The notes beneath the pieces are model-generated. The model was not told the DNA's origin. It saw only the letters and a list, made by a program, of their open reading frames with translations, and made no database searches. This document shows positions 1-13,387 of a stretch of DNA of 64,000 bases, one piece after another. Position numbers and translations under genes: made by a program. Position 1 is the stretch's first letter. Every line of letters starts with the position of its first letter. Source of the DNA: Hoplostethus atlanticus (lineage: Eukaryota; Chordata; Actinopteri; Trachichthyiformes; Trachichthyidae); the NCBI GenBank assembly GCA_034670405.1, contig JAXDDX010000012.1:496001-560000 (forward strand), read 5' to 3'.

Positions 1-3000
1 ATGCAACGGTTCACAATGAAGGTTATTGCTCCTTTTGAAAACTGAAGAAGATTCATTTTATTGGACATTTTTTTCAGGGCACTTCAGCGGCAATGGTGCG
101 CCGGTATCACTCCAGTCCTTATCAAAAGTCTCCCCAGTAATAATTCAGAAAAGGAAAAAATAGTCATGCATTTAACGATGGGGACATGGAGGCTTACTTA
201 GAGGTGCAGAAACCCCGGAGCCCATGAAGACATATCATGCAGCACGGCCTCTTTTCAATCAAATCAAATCTCCGCGCACCATGGCAGGAAACTTTGGCCT
301 TCACCATGGAGAGCGAACGTCTCATCCCGATAATTACATTGGGATATTGAGATTGCATTGCCACAGGGCAAAAATACTCCCATTGCTAAAACTACTCAGT
401 GGCTCGGCAGACTGAATGTGTCTGGCAAGCCGGCTCCAGTTGGACCGTGTTTGATCCTCGCAGAATGGGAGAACATCAAGCACAGGCATGAAGTGGAGAA
501 ATCCTATTCAGGCTTTCATCACTCAAAAACATGCGAGCTGGACGAACATGTGTATGTACCGATGCATGAAAAGGAGAAGCTTTAATTCACCCAAAGGCCA
601 ACGTAAAACCACTTATGAACTGTTCTTTAACGGCATTGTCAGTATTTTTCATCGCTTTTATTTGGGGCCGGCTTAAACAGAAGAAATAAGAGTACAGATT
701 TTCACAGTTTATGTTCTTAAACTTACTAGAAGTAATCAGCAATCTACAATCAATCTGTGGGCCATGTGAGCAAACGCTGCCTGACAGACTTGGTGGTGTG
801 GGCCTACTATGTGTCAGGTAATCTGCTCACACTGGGGAGCAGCATTAGCAAGACAATAGCACAGGTCCGCACTGTCACATGAAGCAATTCGTTAACACTC
901 CCGCTAATCATTTGTTTGCACTGGCAGTCAAACAATCATTAGCAGACAGTGATAAGGTAAGGGTGTGCTTCACTGAATGGTCAGATACTGAAAGCAACTT
1001 ATCATGTTTTTGTAAATGGAACATTTCAAATTGATGTACACATTTGGAAGAAACAGACTAGGATGAAAGTATTTCAAAATAAAGCTTGCATCAAGAAAAC
1101 GTATGTACTGACAATGACTTTTACAGTCTTTTTGAGAGATGTTTCAGATATTAGCCTAAAATATAATGTAAAAATATGATACATATCAACCTATACATGG
1201 CTATATATCATCCATATATTCCAGCCATGGCAGAAGCTGGTGGAAGCTGCAGATCCCATCAAGCTGCATTCACATTGTGGAGGCGTGTGGTCGATGGCAA
1301 ACCGGGTGTTGATTGTTTTCACTGAGGGAACCATGGTAAACTAAAGTAAAAGTGCAGATGGAACTTGCTGAAAGAAGTTGAATTTTCCTTTTACATTCTG
1401 ATGTGGCAGCGAAGACAAACCAGATGTTGCAATGTCTCGCAAAATCATAAATCTATACAGAAGAAAACGTCAGATACATCAGAGCCGTGAGAGTGTTAAT
1501 TGGAGACAAACTCTGCAGCGCAGTGTGTACTGTAGCAGATGGGACGTCCATATCTTTTGGTTTTGCAGCCTGATTTCAAGCGTGTTATACCTTGGCAATT
1601 TATTTGGCTTATTAGTGAATGTTTTGAGTGATTTCACAGTCAATTTTGATCGGTAAACTCTGTCTCCTCACGCGACTGTCAAGGTAAGGAGATAACTTCA
1701 GTAGAGTTTATTCTGTCGGGTAATGTTTGTTTTTTCCAGTCACAAAACACAGTCGACACATTCATCAATCCAACTTTACTGTGAAAACACTCAACTAAAT
1801 AACAGATTACCCTCAGTGTCATTGCCAAGGTAGGACACATTTGAAATTAGGCTTCAAAAACGGACATATCTTTTATTTTTTATAGATCGCTGGAGCACAA
1901 TGCATGTACCCACATATACTGGTCCACCTGCTCGTCTTGCCTCGTCTGCCACTGACGACGATGTAGTGAATACACAGGAGCTCTCTTGGCTGGGCTCTTC
2001 CAATTCCCTGCTTTGACTCCCCGTTCATTCACAGTTGGAATCTTTTAAAAACATAACCTATTAGAAATTAAATGTAATATTGAAAATGAATAACCACACA
2101 TGCTATTTAAGGAATCATTTTTTATTGTATTGATGTATCAAAATAACGAAGTCTTCTTACAGTCACCAATCGACGTCCCATGATGCTGATGGTTTTTTTG
2201 TTTTTAGTCCACAGTGTGAGCACAGCCTGCCACCCAGGCCAGTGTTCATCGGTGTTCATTGGTGTTCATTGGTGTTCACCGGTGATGCGGCTGCCTAATG
2301 GGGCGTGGAGGCCGGGTTGTAGGTTGTGGGAACCGGGCGGTGGTCAGCCTCTGGAACTGTGGACAAACAGGACAAAAACATGCAACAGGTGAGACCTGAT
2401 ACTGGCCCCATTCACTCTAGAAAGGCCAGCAGAGTGGGCGCATGGAAACTCTGTGACCTTCGACCCTGATGTCACTTCCTCCCGGGTCAAATTACCCTTA
2501 CTTCCTATGTAAACTTCAGGCAGCCAAACTGTTCCGCAGTCATCTAAAACAAACCATCACTTCCTATTGTGTATCTTTGGTTTTCCTGAAAGGGAGGTTT
2601 GTTATTTCCCTCGCTGTCATGCCTCACTTTCCCACATAAACACGCAAGAGGAGGGAGAGAAAAAACGGTGGAAAATGTTAGAATTTAAACAAGGTTAATA
2701 TTAATATGATGCATAAACTACATCTTCTGTCACTTCCTCCAGTGAATGCCGCTCGCTCCGCTCTGGATTCATGCCTCGTGTCAGATTAGGACAGAGTTGT
2801 TCATGAATATACAGCTGGTTACCCTCATTTCGTAACATTAGTCCCTGTTTGGCTTAAAGCCAGTACAGTAGGGGTAAATACAGCAAATACAGACAGGCCT
2901 TGCAGATGCTAATGTACTTAGCGTTAGCGGTAAACAAAATGAGATTACCGGGGGAGGAAGGCAAACTCTGAATTTGATGTGCTCAGGCTTAGCGTAAACA

Positions 3001-3370
3001 GCTTGTCAAACTCTCCTGCTCTGCTGCAGGATGTGTATTGGACTAACAAGCACAGTAAGTGTTTCTTGCTATTCATAAAATTACCGAGGCAATTGTCACC
3101 GTAATTGGAAGCGACTGTATAAAACTGAATGTGTAAGCACATCTCCCCCCGAAACACTCTTATTGATATTGTTTACTTTTTTTTTTTTTTTTTTTTTGCC
3201 CCCGTTCAAGTTGTTGTTGTGTTTTGAGTGATAGGGGATTACAGCAAATGGAGTTATGGACCAATCTGTTCAGTTATTACGATATTAGAATGGGAATGTG
3301 CATAATAAATAGAAACAGATAAACAAGTTTAGCAAAATAAGAGCGTGCAGCATTTTGAAAATGCGGGGAG
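1..3370. other. non-coding upstream region, no gene seen
   Basis: No open frame here looks like a protein: all are short, use no recognisable domain and lack splice context. The stretch is AT-rich with scattered simple sequence: a short tandem array at 2,237-2,286 and a poly-T run at about 3,178-3,197. The block at about 750-960 has more complex, less repetitive sequence with homeodomain-like ATTA/TAAT cores and could be a conserved element, but conservation cannot be judged from one sequence. Confidence 0.5.
2237..2286 (+). repeat. short tandem repeat, about 10-bp unit, four copies
   Basis: The unit ggtgttcatt and close variants occur four times in a row (cagtgttcatc, ggtgttcatt, ggtgttcatt, ggtgttcacc). 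It is a small minisatellite inside non-coding DNA. Confidence 0.8.
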
Positions 3371-3389
3371 AGAGATCACCTCAATGTTA

Positions 3390-3420
3390 GTTAGCATAAT
3401 CCACGGCATAATCCAGAGAC
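3390..3420 (+). promoter_or_regulatory. paired TAATCC motifs (Otx/Goosecoid-type sites), candidate
   Basis: Two identical CATAATCC octamers start 12 bp apart, giving TAATCC at 3,397-3,402 and 3,409-3,414. TAATCC is the core bound by K50 homeodomain proteins such as Otx and Goosecoid. The site is about 11.8 kb upstream of fzd8, a gene expressed in anterior neural tissue. The pairing is visible in the sequence; a role in fzd8 control is inference. Confidence 0.3.
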
Positions 3421-3639
3421 GGCGGCGCTGGCCTCTCCATAACGAAGCAGATAACGAGCACAAGACACCACTCCTTATGGGAATAAAACTCAGCTAAATG
3501 AGATGGAACCGGGCTTAGTGCTCTTATTATGTGATAAATAGGATTTTCCAAGTTAGAATTTTCTGGCATGTTATATTTTTTCCACACTTTTCCAGTTTTT
3601 TTTTTTAGTTCTGATGACTACAGCAGTCATATTATTTCT

Positions 3640-4460
3640 CCCTTCTCGCCGCAGGGAGAAAGTTTTCAGTGTCTCCCCACAAAAAGGCAGGCTAATTGCA
3701 TGTCAATAATTCAATGCTTAATTTTAATGACCAGGAGAGTTCATTTATTCTCCGTCTAGGCTGCCTGACGATGTGATTAACGGGGATGAAAGATAAAGCT
3801 GCAGGGAGAGAGGGAGAGAGAGGGAGAGAGGAGAAAGAGAAAGGGAGGGGATAGATAACGTTAGGATCTGCTATTCTCTTCCTTCCTCCACCCTTCCCAC
3901 ATGGCAAAAAGGTCTCCCAGACTCCTGAGTCGGCAGTTTGGAGGAGTGTGTGGGCTGCCGGGGCACGTATATAGAGGAGGAGGAAGAGGAGGAAGAGGGG
4001 AGGGGATGGTGGAGGAGAAAGTGTCTCTCGCCGCACCTGACATGCTCTCCCGAAGTCAATTATAACGAGACTCAACAACTGAGTCTGCTTGCTGACGTCA
4101 TCAAACCCAACATCCCCTTTCATTACAGTCCAGCAGACCCAACAAGATGGGAAAAAAAGCTTGCACGAAGCCGAAGATATTACCGGCACATTATTTGGCA
4201 TCGAGCCGTAAGTTTGGTGTCGAAGGGGAAGAAACGCCCACCACCCCCACCCCCGAGGTTTCTTCCCCACCCGGATCGGTAGGAGATGAAGGCATCACAG
4301 ACCGGTCCCTGACAATGGCAGCACTTCCTCCGGGCCTAATGGCCTCTGAGCTGCAGCTTTTGTCCCCTGATTAGCCGGCCCATTCAGGGCTCAGCCTCCT
4401 AATTGCATAGCCTGTTTAGCTACCCGGCATTACAGTAAGATTTAATGAGACACAATTACT
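3640..4460. promoter_or_regulatory. candidate non-coding regulatory block
   Basis: This block mixes purine-rich runs (3,800-3,850 and 3,975-4,020) with complex sequence rich in TAAT/ATTA cores, for example near 4,400-4,460. Overlapping open frames exist on both strands, but they are low-complexity Pro/Ser or Glu/Arg products of the purine runs, so I do not call genes. The regulatory reading rests only on motif density and complexity. Confidence 0.25.
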
Positions 4461-4584
4461 GCACCCAGGAAATCTGTCCCACCGACCACTCCACCGAGAG
4501 ACCCTGCCGAAGAAAACCTCCTTGAGAACAGAATTCAGCCCACTGTCAAAAAAAGTGGCGCTGCACAAGGTTTCCCCCACACAC

Positions 4585-6365
4585 ACGGTAAAAAAAAAAA
4601 AATGTATTTATTCGAAGCTATCTCATAATTAGGCCCTAGAGTGAATGAGTGAGTGAGTGAATGAGGGAGAGGGAGAACAGGAGGGGGAGATGGGAGAAGG
4701 AGAATGGGGGGGAAAGCAGCATTCAATAGCGAAAAGGCCTGTAGATACGTAAGGCAGAAGAAGAATGACAGGCACAAGAGTGAAACCTGCTCGGAGAAAT
4801 GAGGAGGAGGGAGAGAGAGGGAGAAAAGATGGATGAGGGGGGAGGGGAGAGGATGGTGGGGGGGGGGGAGAGAGAGAGACAGAGAGCCAAACACGTCTCA
4901 CCAGATTCAAACCTACACAGTTTAGCTACAGAAAACATTTCATCATGGCGCTTTATGGAAATCTAAAATATGGAAGCACCCGGGGGTGAGCGCCAGGTCT
5001 ATGCTAATAGGCCGCGGTGACACTTTAAAGACCCTTTTGAGATTGGACAGTGTGCTCGGGAGCCCCGCGCACGTGGGAGCCGGGTGTTATTTGCTCGGAG
5101 CGCCGTCGGTGTGGGTTGGGGGAGCGAACGCAGAAGCTTCCGCCGGCACAAACGAGGGAGAATCTCAGAGAGCATGCCTCACATTTCATGCACTCTTCCA
5201 GAGACACACACACTGCAGTGACTATGAAATAGTTATGATTTCCCTTTTCTATTCCTGCTTAAGTTGGGACGGGTTAGAAGGGGGAGAATCCACGTTGATA
5301 TCACCACACTAACCCCCTTTGGCGTGACTGACAGGCTAGCTGCCCATTTGAACGCTCGTAGGCTGCTAATAGTTACAGGGGTTTGAATACATTGCCATGC
5401 TGTCTAGAATTTCTATTTTTTTCTATTTTTTTGTATGATTCTGTGAAATTCTGGCAAAATTCATTCAAATACATTTTCTTTTCAAGGTCAGCCTATCCCA
5501 GCGAGTCTCCGATCCACCTGAGCGAACCCAGGCGAACACGGGGGAGAGCAAGCAAACGCCACGCAAGAAAGGACCGGAGGTGAGGCGACGAAGCTAACCA
5601 GCTAGCCACCGGCCTAGTCAAGTAACATGTATTGCACGGAAAGTGAGAGAAATGTGTTCACATGGAGGAGACAGGACTAGGAACGTTGCAATAGCGCGAT
5701 GGAAAGTAAGGATGTGGAGGTTCGGGTGATGGACAAGCCAGGATTTCATTCCCAACTCGTGAAGATTGTCACACTGTGGGTGGAGTTTTTGCAAAAACCT
5801 TATCCGAACCTTAACCAAAGTTTTAGTTGCCTGAAAATGGCGTGTCCTATCCGTGCTGTTGTCACATAATCCATTCACGGTGGAGGAACTTCCATCCAGC
5901 ACGTTGTCCGCACAATAAAAAAATAAAAAATTCTATAAGTGTGAGTGCATCTGCTGTACGCTGCAGCGCCAGAGAGTCCCTGAACGGGAGTAAACCAGTT
6001 GGGTGTATCAGATAAGGCTGAAAGGTTGAAATTTTCCTCCACCGTCTCAGTCTCAGTCACTCATCAGCATTCCGTCGACAGCACTTTGGTGGAGAGGCGC
6101 TAATCAAACACAAAGACTCGTCTGGTTCATAAACGCGTCTCGGCGCGAGCATGGGAAGAGCTTTTTTCAAGTCCTCTTACGTGGTTTGTAAGTTCTGAAT
6201 TTGCCCAAAGATTAGCCTCCATAAAGAGGATTACCACTTTTGTATGGAATATTTTCAACACCGGGCTAAGTCATTTCAGGAATGTTCAGTGGGGCTTTCA
6301 GTGTATTGTGTTTACTCACCTGTCAGTCTGTTTTTCCTTTTCTTTTACTGATTGAAACAACCCCC

Positions 6366-6420
<55 letters not shown>

Positions 6421-9000
6421 ACCCGCCCACCCCAAGCACTCACTGGGTCTGGTGGCGTTGACTGTGCAAACGCTAGTACATTAGCCCCAGTGTTATCTGC
6501 ATTGGGAGCCTGTCTGTCTCAGGCCAGCTCAGAGCATTTACCTGAATGGCCTTTGTTTCCCAGTGACCCCCCCCCCCCAACTCCCCCAACCTCCCCCCCA
6601 CCCCTCTTTCTTAGAGCAGGTCACAGCCCGAAGCCATTCCACCCTGGATCTGGCCCTCCTCGGGTTTCCTCAGAAAGACAGAATGGAGGAGGAGGAGGAG
6701 GAGAGCGACAGAGAGATGTAAAAAGGGAGGTCAGAGGCTCAGGTGAGCTTACCGTGTAGCCTGTCAATCACACATCATACAGCACAGCTCAGGGGAGGCC
6801 CTGCCTTCCTCTCCGGCCCTCAACCTAACCTTCGCATGTCTTTCACTGCTCGAATGCATCCAGAGCCTCAGCAGAGTTCTACATCCTCACCTTGTTTCAT
6901 TTGCAGGTATTTTAACAGGGGAATCTATTACGGATTTCAACACACAACTGAAGTGTTGCACCAGACTTTTTCCGTATCCCTTTTGGTGCAATAAGCTAAT
7001 GACAATATCTCACAGTAAATCACAGTCTTGGAAAGCAGCACTGAGAAGACATAGTGGCAGCAGATCTTGCACATGCATGACAAAGATTAACAAAACATTC
7101 ATCATTAACTAAGAGAAAAGAGTAAAAGAACTAAAAGCAGCGCTAATGTTGATCCTCCCTGATTGCGCCATTAGCTTAGGTCTGCTAAGCGCGCTCCCAT
7201 TGTCTGGAGATGCCAATCTTAACGGTGCCATTGACTGATAAAGATGTCCTCAGTCTATATCTATGTATGGAGAGATAGCCGAAGCTGCATCACCCTCCGC
7301 CTTACCTGGCTGATGCAATCAGGCAAAATAAAGCAAAGTCACCTCAATGGCGCTCAGTCAAGCCCGCTAACCTCATTTCAGCAGCACGGTGATTTCAATT
7401 GATCCAATTACCGCTTGCCGAAGTGGAGGCCTGTCATGTTAGAGGTGGAAGACAGTGTTAGGAATGGGCTTTTATCACGTATGGGGGTTAGATTGAGAGT
7501 GGATGCACCCATTAATTCATCCACAACAACACAGCGTTTGTTGTTTGGCTGCATTCCCTTCGAGCCCGGTGCCATTGAAAAAGTTCACTGCCCTTAATGA
7601 TGTTACGGGGGGGAAAAGGACATGGAGAACTATGTACGATGCCATAAAAACGGTGAAAGGTTTTCGAAATGCATAATTCATCCTTCGCCACGGCTAACTT
7701 TACATTATAAATGAAGAAAATTCACCATCTGTGGTGGTAAATCAGCGTGGTCTTAGCGGTCCTTTCACTATTTATCCCTGCAAACTGTCCACTGCAGGAA
7801 ATAACTTGACTACTAACATATGCAGCCTTGGTACAATTTATGAGGTCTGCCACACTATATTTGGAGGAGGAATTTTCTATATCCACAAGCTACATAGAAA
7901 AGAACTTCTCTCATTGGTCCGGGGAGGATTAACCGTCCTATAGGTCAACCGTTACTTGGAAAGACCCTATAGAGAAAGTATCCATCAACTACAAACAACA
8001 TTGGGCGACCCTGTAAACATGTAGCTGTTTATTTGACCCACACTAGACTCACATAGGACATTTTCATGATCTTTTCCTTGAAGCGATGGCGTCGACAAAC
8101 TGTGGGGTTTTGTTTTTGCGTTCCTTCAACCGTGAAAGTGAAATTCTAGTAGCTTTTTCGTACAACAGCCGGCTGGTTTGCGGAGATCAACCGAGCTCAA
8201 GTAGGTCAGGATTTGTCACCAATGTTGGTCAGCAAAAGTCGCCTCAGAGCGTATCTCTACCGTGGCCTTGTATAACAAGCAGGAATCCTCCTCGATATTT
8301 AGTGAATGAAGCCACGATGAACATCTATACTGTGTTCAGTAGAGGTGCACCATTTTCATGACATTGCTTTGGCGCAACTTTTTCCAGAAGGAGGGATAAT
8401 GCCCACTGATCTGTGAATATGCTGAAATGCTGTTTGTGAAGTTCATAGCACCTGTTGTTTAGAAGAGGAGCTTCTAAACAACATGAGTGAACGTGGGACG
8501 TCGGAGTTGAAGGTGAATGTCTCCGCCCAGCCACCCCCGAAGCCTCCACACCCTTACCTCCCACCACGCTGTCTTAATGTCAAACTGCTGCCTGTTTCTC
8601 CTCCTGTCTCTCCATTGGTAGAACATCACATGAAACTACAGTACTACAGTAACTACAGTATATCCTCCAGCCTATGTAGTAGTTATTTATCATTATTTTC
8701 TAATGATTGAAGATTGTTATACAATGGCCGATGCATCACTAGATTAGATCGATGGTCAATTGATGCACTTGTTTCTGTTACTGTATCATGATAGGCCAAT
8801 AACTCTTATTGGTGTATTATAATACAGTTACAGCATGAACTAAAATGTGATTTGATTGAATCACTGTTAGTCAGCAGGACTTGGATCAATACTCGTACTG
8901 GTTTTGACATTTTTTTGAATTTAGAATATGCACAGACATTGCACTAAAGGCAGCCTAACGTTTAGGGCACCATACGAGCATCATATGCCTTGTGGGTAAA
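4585..9000. other. non-coding region with one CA microsatellite
   Basis: No supportable gene. Purine-rich simple sequence lies at about 4,650-4,880, a (CA)n tract at 6,373-6,416, a C-rich stretch at 6,567-6,605 and GGA repeats near 6,685-6,705. The rest is unremarkable intergenic sequence. Open frames here run through simple repeats or have no recognisable content. Confidence 0.5.
6373..6416 (+). repeat. (CA)n microsatellite
   Basis: About 40 bp of nearly perfect CA dinucleotides preceded by a CCCACCCAC stretch. Confidence 0.95.
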
Positions 9001-9174
9001 TATGATGTAAATATGACATGACTGTCAATGTCTGTATGAAGAGGGCGGGTGAAGCACGTTGAGATTTGGAGGCGTTGACGTCCATGGATAGATGGGGGGT
9101 GGGGGGGGGTGTCACGGTACAGATAAGGTCATCACTGTCCCACTATCAGGCCTTGGGGAGGCAGGTTTCCCTCA

Positions 9175-9175
<1 letters not shown>

Positions 9176-9207
<32 letters not shown>
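9176..9207 (+). repeat. (CA)n microsatellite
   Basis: About 30 bp of perfect CA dinucleotides. Confidence 0.95.
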
Positions 9208-9208
<1 letters not shown>

Positions 9209-9629
9209 ACCCACCCGAGTCTCCTCGTGCCCCCAACTCACCGCAGATGTTTTCCTGGAGAACTTCAGACAGTATTCTCCACGCCTGCTATCTGTTCCCC
9301 CCATCCAGCCTGTCAGACAGTGTGGAGGCTAAATTAATAAATAACCCACAGTGTTTTATTACATAAATAAACATGTCTTAATCAGACCGCTAATGAGCGG
9401 CGTGGGACACCCGGGGTGGCTCGCTAGGGGCGTCGGCAGCCTCTGATGTGCACGGCATGAGCGATGGGCTGGGGCGGGGGATGTAGGGGGGGGGTTGATG
9501 GGAGTTCAAGCCCGCCAAGAACGAGTCACAAACTCCACAAGGTCGTTTGTGTTTTACACATCTGCTCCCCCTTTGGTTCTCTTGCTCTCACCCTCCGGAT
9601 GTGGTTTCCCGCTTTCCTACCTTGTCGTT

Positions 9630-9730
9630 TTCTCTCTCTCTCTCTCTCTCTCTCTCCCCGCTTCTGTCTGGCGGTCATCCTTGCCCTCGCCATCTGTTTC
9701 GCTGTACACCACACACACACACACACAGAT
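9630..9730 (+). repeat. (TC)n and (CA)n microsatellites
   Basis: A (TC)n run at about 9,630-9,655 and a (CA)n run at about 9,710-9,728 lie close together. They explain the Ser/Leu- and His/Thr-rich open frames in this stretch. Confidence 0.9.
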
Positions 9731-10944
9731 GGAGGGAGGTAGAGACAGGGAGAGAGTGAAAGAGAGATGGTGAGCTGGAGAGAAACAAGTGAGGGATACA
9801 CAGCTAGATGGAGAGGGGTGAAGCGGTACCCGGCCCGCTGCTTCCACAGACGGTTGTGTACATGTTGTGCTGTCTGTGATTTTTGTGATGATGTCATGCT
9901 CTGACATCATCATAAGATTCTGCGCTCTTTAAAAGAATTTGGGACAAAACACATTTCTACTGTATGTGTCATTATGTGTTATTGTTGACATTGTTGACTG
10001 AAAAGTAACGCTAACGTGTCGTACCACACTAGACACACGGATCCTTTTAAACAATGAAATGAAAAATTTACATTTCACCTTGTTAGCTTATTGTCCAACA
10101 TCTATTTAACAATAAATGCCACACAAGTTTACTGTTTTTAAAATATTCTCATATATTTTATATAGAAAATCTCATTACTTTTACTTCCTGGACAATATTT
10201 TTAGTGATTATTTCATGGCATACCTGTAGACGGACATAAAAATTCCAACCAGTAAAACCATCACCGGTTTTTGAACGCCCTCGGCCCCTCCCGCCATATA
10301 AAACCTGCCACTTTACAACTTTCGAAGTGACACGAGTGGCAACATGGTGGGACAAAATATTCCTCCTCTCCTTGTTGGAGGTGTTGTTTCTGCAAAACCT
10401 GCAGATTTCAGAAAAGCCATACACACTAACGCCTGCGCTGTTTATTATAAGGTAGTATTGCAGCTTATAGGGCTGTAGAGTCCCAGTATCAAATCCAAAC
10501 AAGAGAGAACTGAGAGTGACAGACATGAGAGGACGTTAATACCCTGAGACGAGGGTAAAGGAGCACAGGTAGAGGGGGAACAGGATCTGTTCAAAGGCTG
10601 CATGAAAAGTAATGACAGCTTAATTGGCTCCCTTCGCTCCTTCTTTCTCTGCACCCCGTAAAACAGGGTGCAGGCACCTTGTGACCCTCTCCAGTCTGGC
10701 CAGGATCAGCCCCGGAGCAACCAAAACCAACCCTCTCCACAGTATCCACCCGCTATCGAGGCTACGAGGACGGGCCAGCAGCACGTGAAAATGAAATTAC
10801 CACCTTCAGGATCCTGAGACTGGTGTTTCCACCCCGTGTGTTGTAACCAGATGGCACGTCTACCTGCTTAAGTACCGTCCATGTGTCGTTCCAGGCAGGC
10901 GGGCCTCGTCTCCGGTTACAGGCAGGGGTTAGCAACTCGGCTCG

Positions 10945-10948
<4 letters not shown>

Positions 10949-10990
<42 letters not shown>

Positions 10991-11000
10991 GTGTGCGTGC
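10949..11000 (+). repeat. (GT)n microsatellite
   Basis: About 50 bp of GT repeats with two GC interruptions near the right end. Confidence 0.95.
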
Positions 11001-11496
11001 GTTTCCTGAGCAAGGGAAATCTCCGTGGGCTCACTTACCTTTCTGGACGGAGAGAACAAGTTGCATGCTGTTTTACAAGAGGGGAGATAAATCTGACGGG
11101 GGTGTCAAGTAGCAGGGCTCATACCAGCCAAAAGCAGACCTCTGCTGGCTGGCCAGATTCTTGTGGCATCGGATGGCTGAAAACTCCAAACAATCACACG
11201 ATAACACACACACACATACACACACACACACACTGGCTCGGGGATGGCAGCCAACAATAGTGGGCTGCAGAAAGATGATACAGATTCTCCTCGTGGAGGC
11301 GATGTTGTTTTTTAATTAGTTCCTTAAGTGAAAAATGAATCTGCTTTTTGTGAGATTTTAGACGTCACCCGCCCTACAGATGTTTATGTCGTTATGAAAT
11401 AGACTCTTATTGCCCCTCAGCCGCTTCAAATCCACTGGTTATGTGAAATGAATTATGGCCACCGTTCAACCAATACGCCCAATATCGCTCTCAAGA

Positions 11497-11870
11497 TTAA
11501 AGCTGCACTAGGCAAGATTTCTATGTGAAAATACACCGTCTCATCAGCCCAAATCACCAAGTGGGGCACCAAGAGCATCTCGTCCCCGCTAATTGAGACC
11601 CCATAGATTTGCCTCTGTGCACAGGAAGTGACTAAACAGCAGCAAGCGAGCGCTCCGCCCAGAGAACGCTGGACTCGTTAGATCTTTTGGTTTCCTTTGG
11701 TGTAAAGCGATCACGGACTAGTGAGGTAAAATGAGCGTGCTGCGTGTAGTTCACCGACATCGCATTGTATGATTTCTGGGTATTGAAGTTCACATTTGTT
11801 TTCAAACGGCGAACCTCTCGCCGCCATCTGGAGCCCGCCCACGTGCAAAGCTGCCTAGTGTTAGCTTTAA
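11497..11870. mobile_element. MITE-like element with about 24-bp terminal inverted repeats
   Basis: The left end (ttaaagctgcactaggcaag) and the right end (gcctagtgttagctttaa) are imperfect inverted repeats of about 24 bp, enclosing a 374-bp non-coding unit. Related sequence occurs at about 38,975-39,150 and related ends at 56,305-56,546, which supports a dispersed family. I see no clear target-site duplication and no transposase, so it would be non-autonomous. The superfamily cannot be assigned by eye. Confidence 0.65.
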
Positions 11871-11999
11871 GACGGGACGTAGCTAACTAGACTATCTCCC
11901 CGACTTACTCTCCCTCTGTCTGTCACAATACACTCACTTCCCCCAACACACACGCACACATTAACACACACGCCCCTGCCTTGTCACACAGAGAGGGAC

Positions 12000-12560
12000 A
12001 GTGGCTGTAAGAGAGGATTTCCTGGGGCCGCCTGTCCTCCCAGCAGTAGGCTGATTGGAGGGGCCGGCTGTGTTTGTTAAGGTAATGGGCCCTAGGTGAG
12101 CTAATTCACAGGGTACACGCTCCACGCTCCATCACCTCAGGAAAAGGGGGTTGCCGGTGGGGGTTTGGGAGGGGGGGTATCCAGCTCTCCAGCTCAGCTC
12201 TCCCAAAATCCCATCAGCCTCTCTCCATCTCCTCCAGCTCCACCTGAAAGTGATTACCGGGCCAGCCGTGAGCAAACAAGCCCCATATGGAGTGTCTATA
12301 GTGGGGCTAAGGCTGGGGCCTGGGGAGCCCTCCTCCGTCTCTTTGGAGAGAAGAGGCCTGAGCAAACACAGCTAATGAAGTCTTAACAAGCAGCCCGGGG
12401 TTAGCGCGAGCCCGCTAAATGCCACCGAGGCTCTTGGAATTGTGTCCGGCAGATTGGCTAAATCTCCTCCAAGCTTTCCTTTACAAGATAAAGTAGCATT
12501 AGCATATCTCTCGCTCGCCATCTCGGAGGTAAGTCCGGGATCTGGCGGGCAGGCACACTC
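12000..12560. promoter_or_regulatory. candidate non-coding regulatory block upstream of fzd8
   Basis: A stretch of complex, moderately GC-rich sequence without microsatellites, including repeated GCTAA/TTAGC cores (for example near 12,400-12,510), about 2.7 kb upstream of the fzd8 start. No coding signal stands out. It is a candidate enhancer only because it is non-repetitive and motif-dense next to a developmental gene. Confidence 0.2.
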
Positions 12561-13342
12561 GATGGGCTTCCTCCTTTCAATGGGAGCACTTGATTCTGAG
12601 CGAAATAATGGGATTTTAAATTGAACACATTAACTCCGGGTCTCGATGTGATTCTGGGTTTTCATTCATTGGTTGCAGAGTATTTCTTGAGGTTTTGGTC
12701 CGAGGGAGGATCGTTTCTCACAGTGATGAGTGGACTTCCTCTGAGTAAATCATTATCTCTTCTACAGAACAGACCGAACGCCCTCCCTCACCCTCATCTA
12801 ACCCTTCCCTCTCCTCTCCCTCGATCACTCCCCCGCACCGCGACCAGCATCTTACCCTCACTCCCTTTTCCTTATGTGTCCTTTTTCCACACGTCTCAAA
12901 AACCCGGGATTGTTACTGGGAAAATATCACGTCCTCCCTCGAGCGCGCAAAACATACACTCACGTGCACATGCATACCTCCATGGCGCTGGTTTCCCAAT
13001 CAAAAGCAAACAACCGTTGCGAGAGCTCCGTCCTTGTTGTCTCGTACCCATGACTCACTTAATCAATCCGTGTCCCCTGTGCTGGACCGACACGCAGGCA
13101 CGGTGAGTTTTGGTGTGGGTCGGCTGTGAAAGCCTGCCTCACATGATAAAGACCTGGCTCCCCTCCAAACACAACAGCACTAAACTTAAACTCCAACCAT
13201 CACAAGCCGACCCCACACACATTCTGCATGGACGCTGTGGGAAACTGGGAGGCAGGCGCTTTTTGGCGCTGTAAAACCACAAATAGGCCTCGTAGCACCC
13301 GAAGCACTGCAGGAACTTAGAGTTTGGAGGTTGTGGAGTGTG

Positions 13343-13344
<2 letters not shown>

Positions 13345-13384
<40 letters not shown>
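13345..13384 (+). repeat. (TG)n microsatellite
   Basis: About 38 bp of perfect TG dinucleotides. Confidence 0.95.

Positions 13385-13387
<3 letters not shown>

Noticed and set aside
3692..4282. Overlapping frames of 114-192 codons on both strands
   Set aside because: They are created by purine-rich simple sequence, giving low-complexity products, and both strands are open at once.
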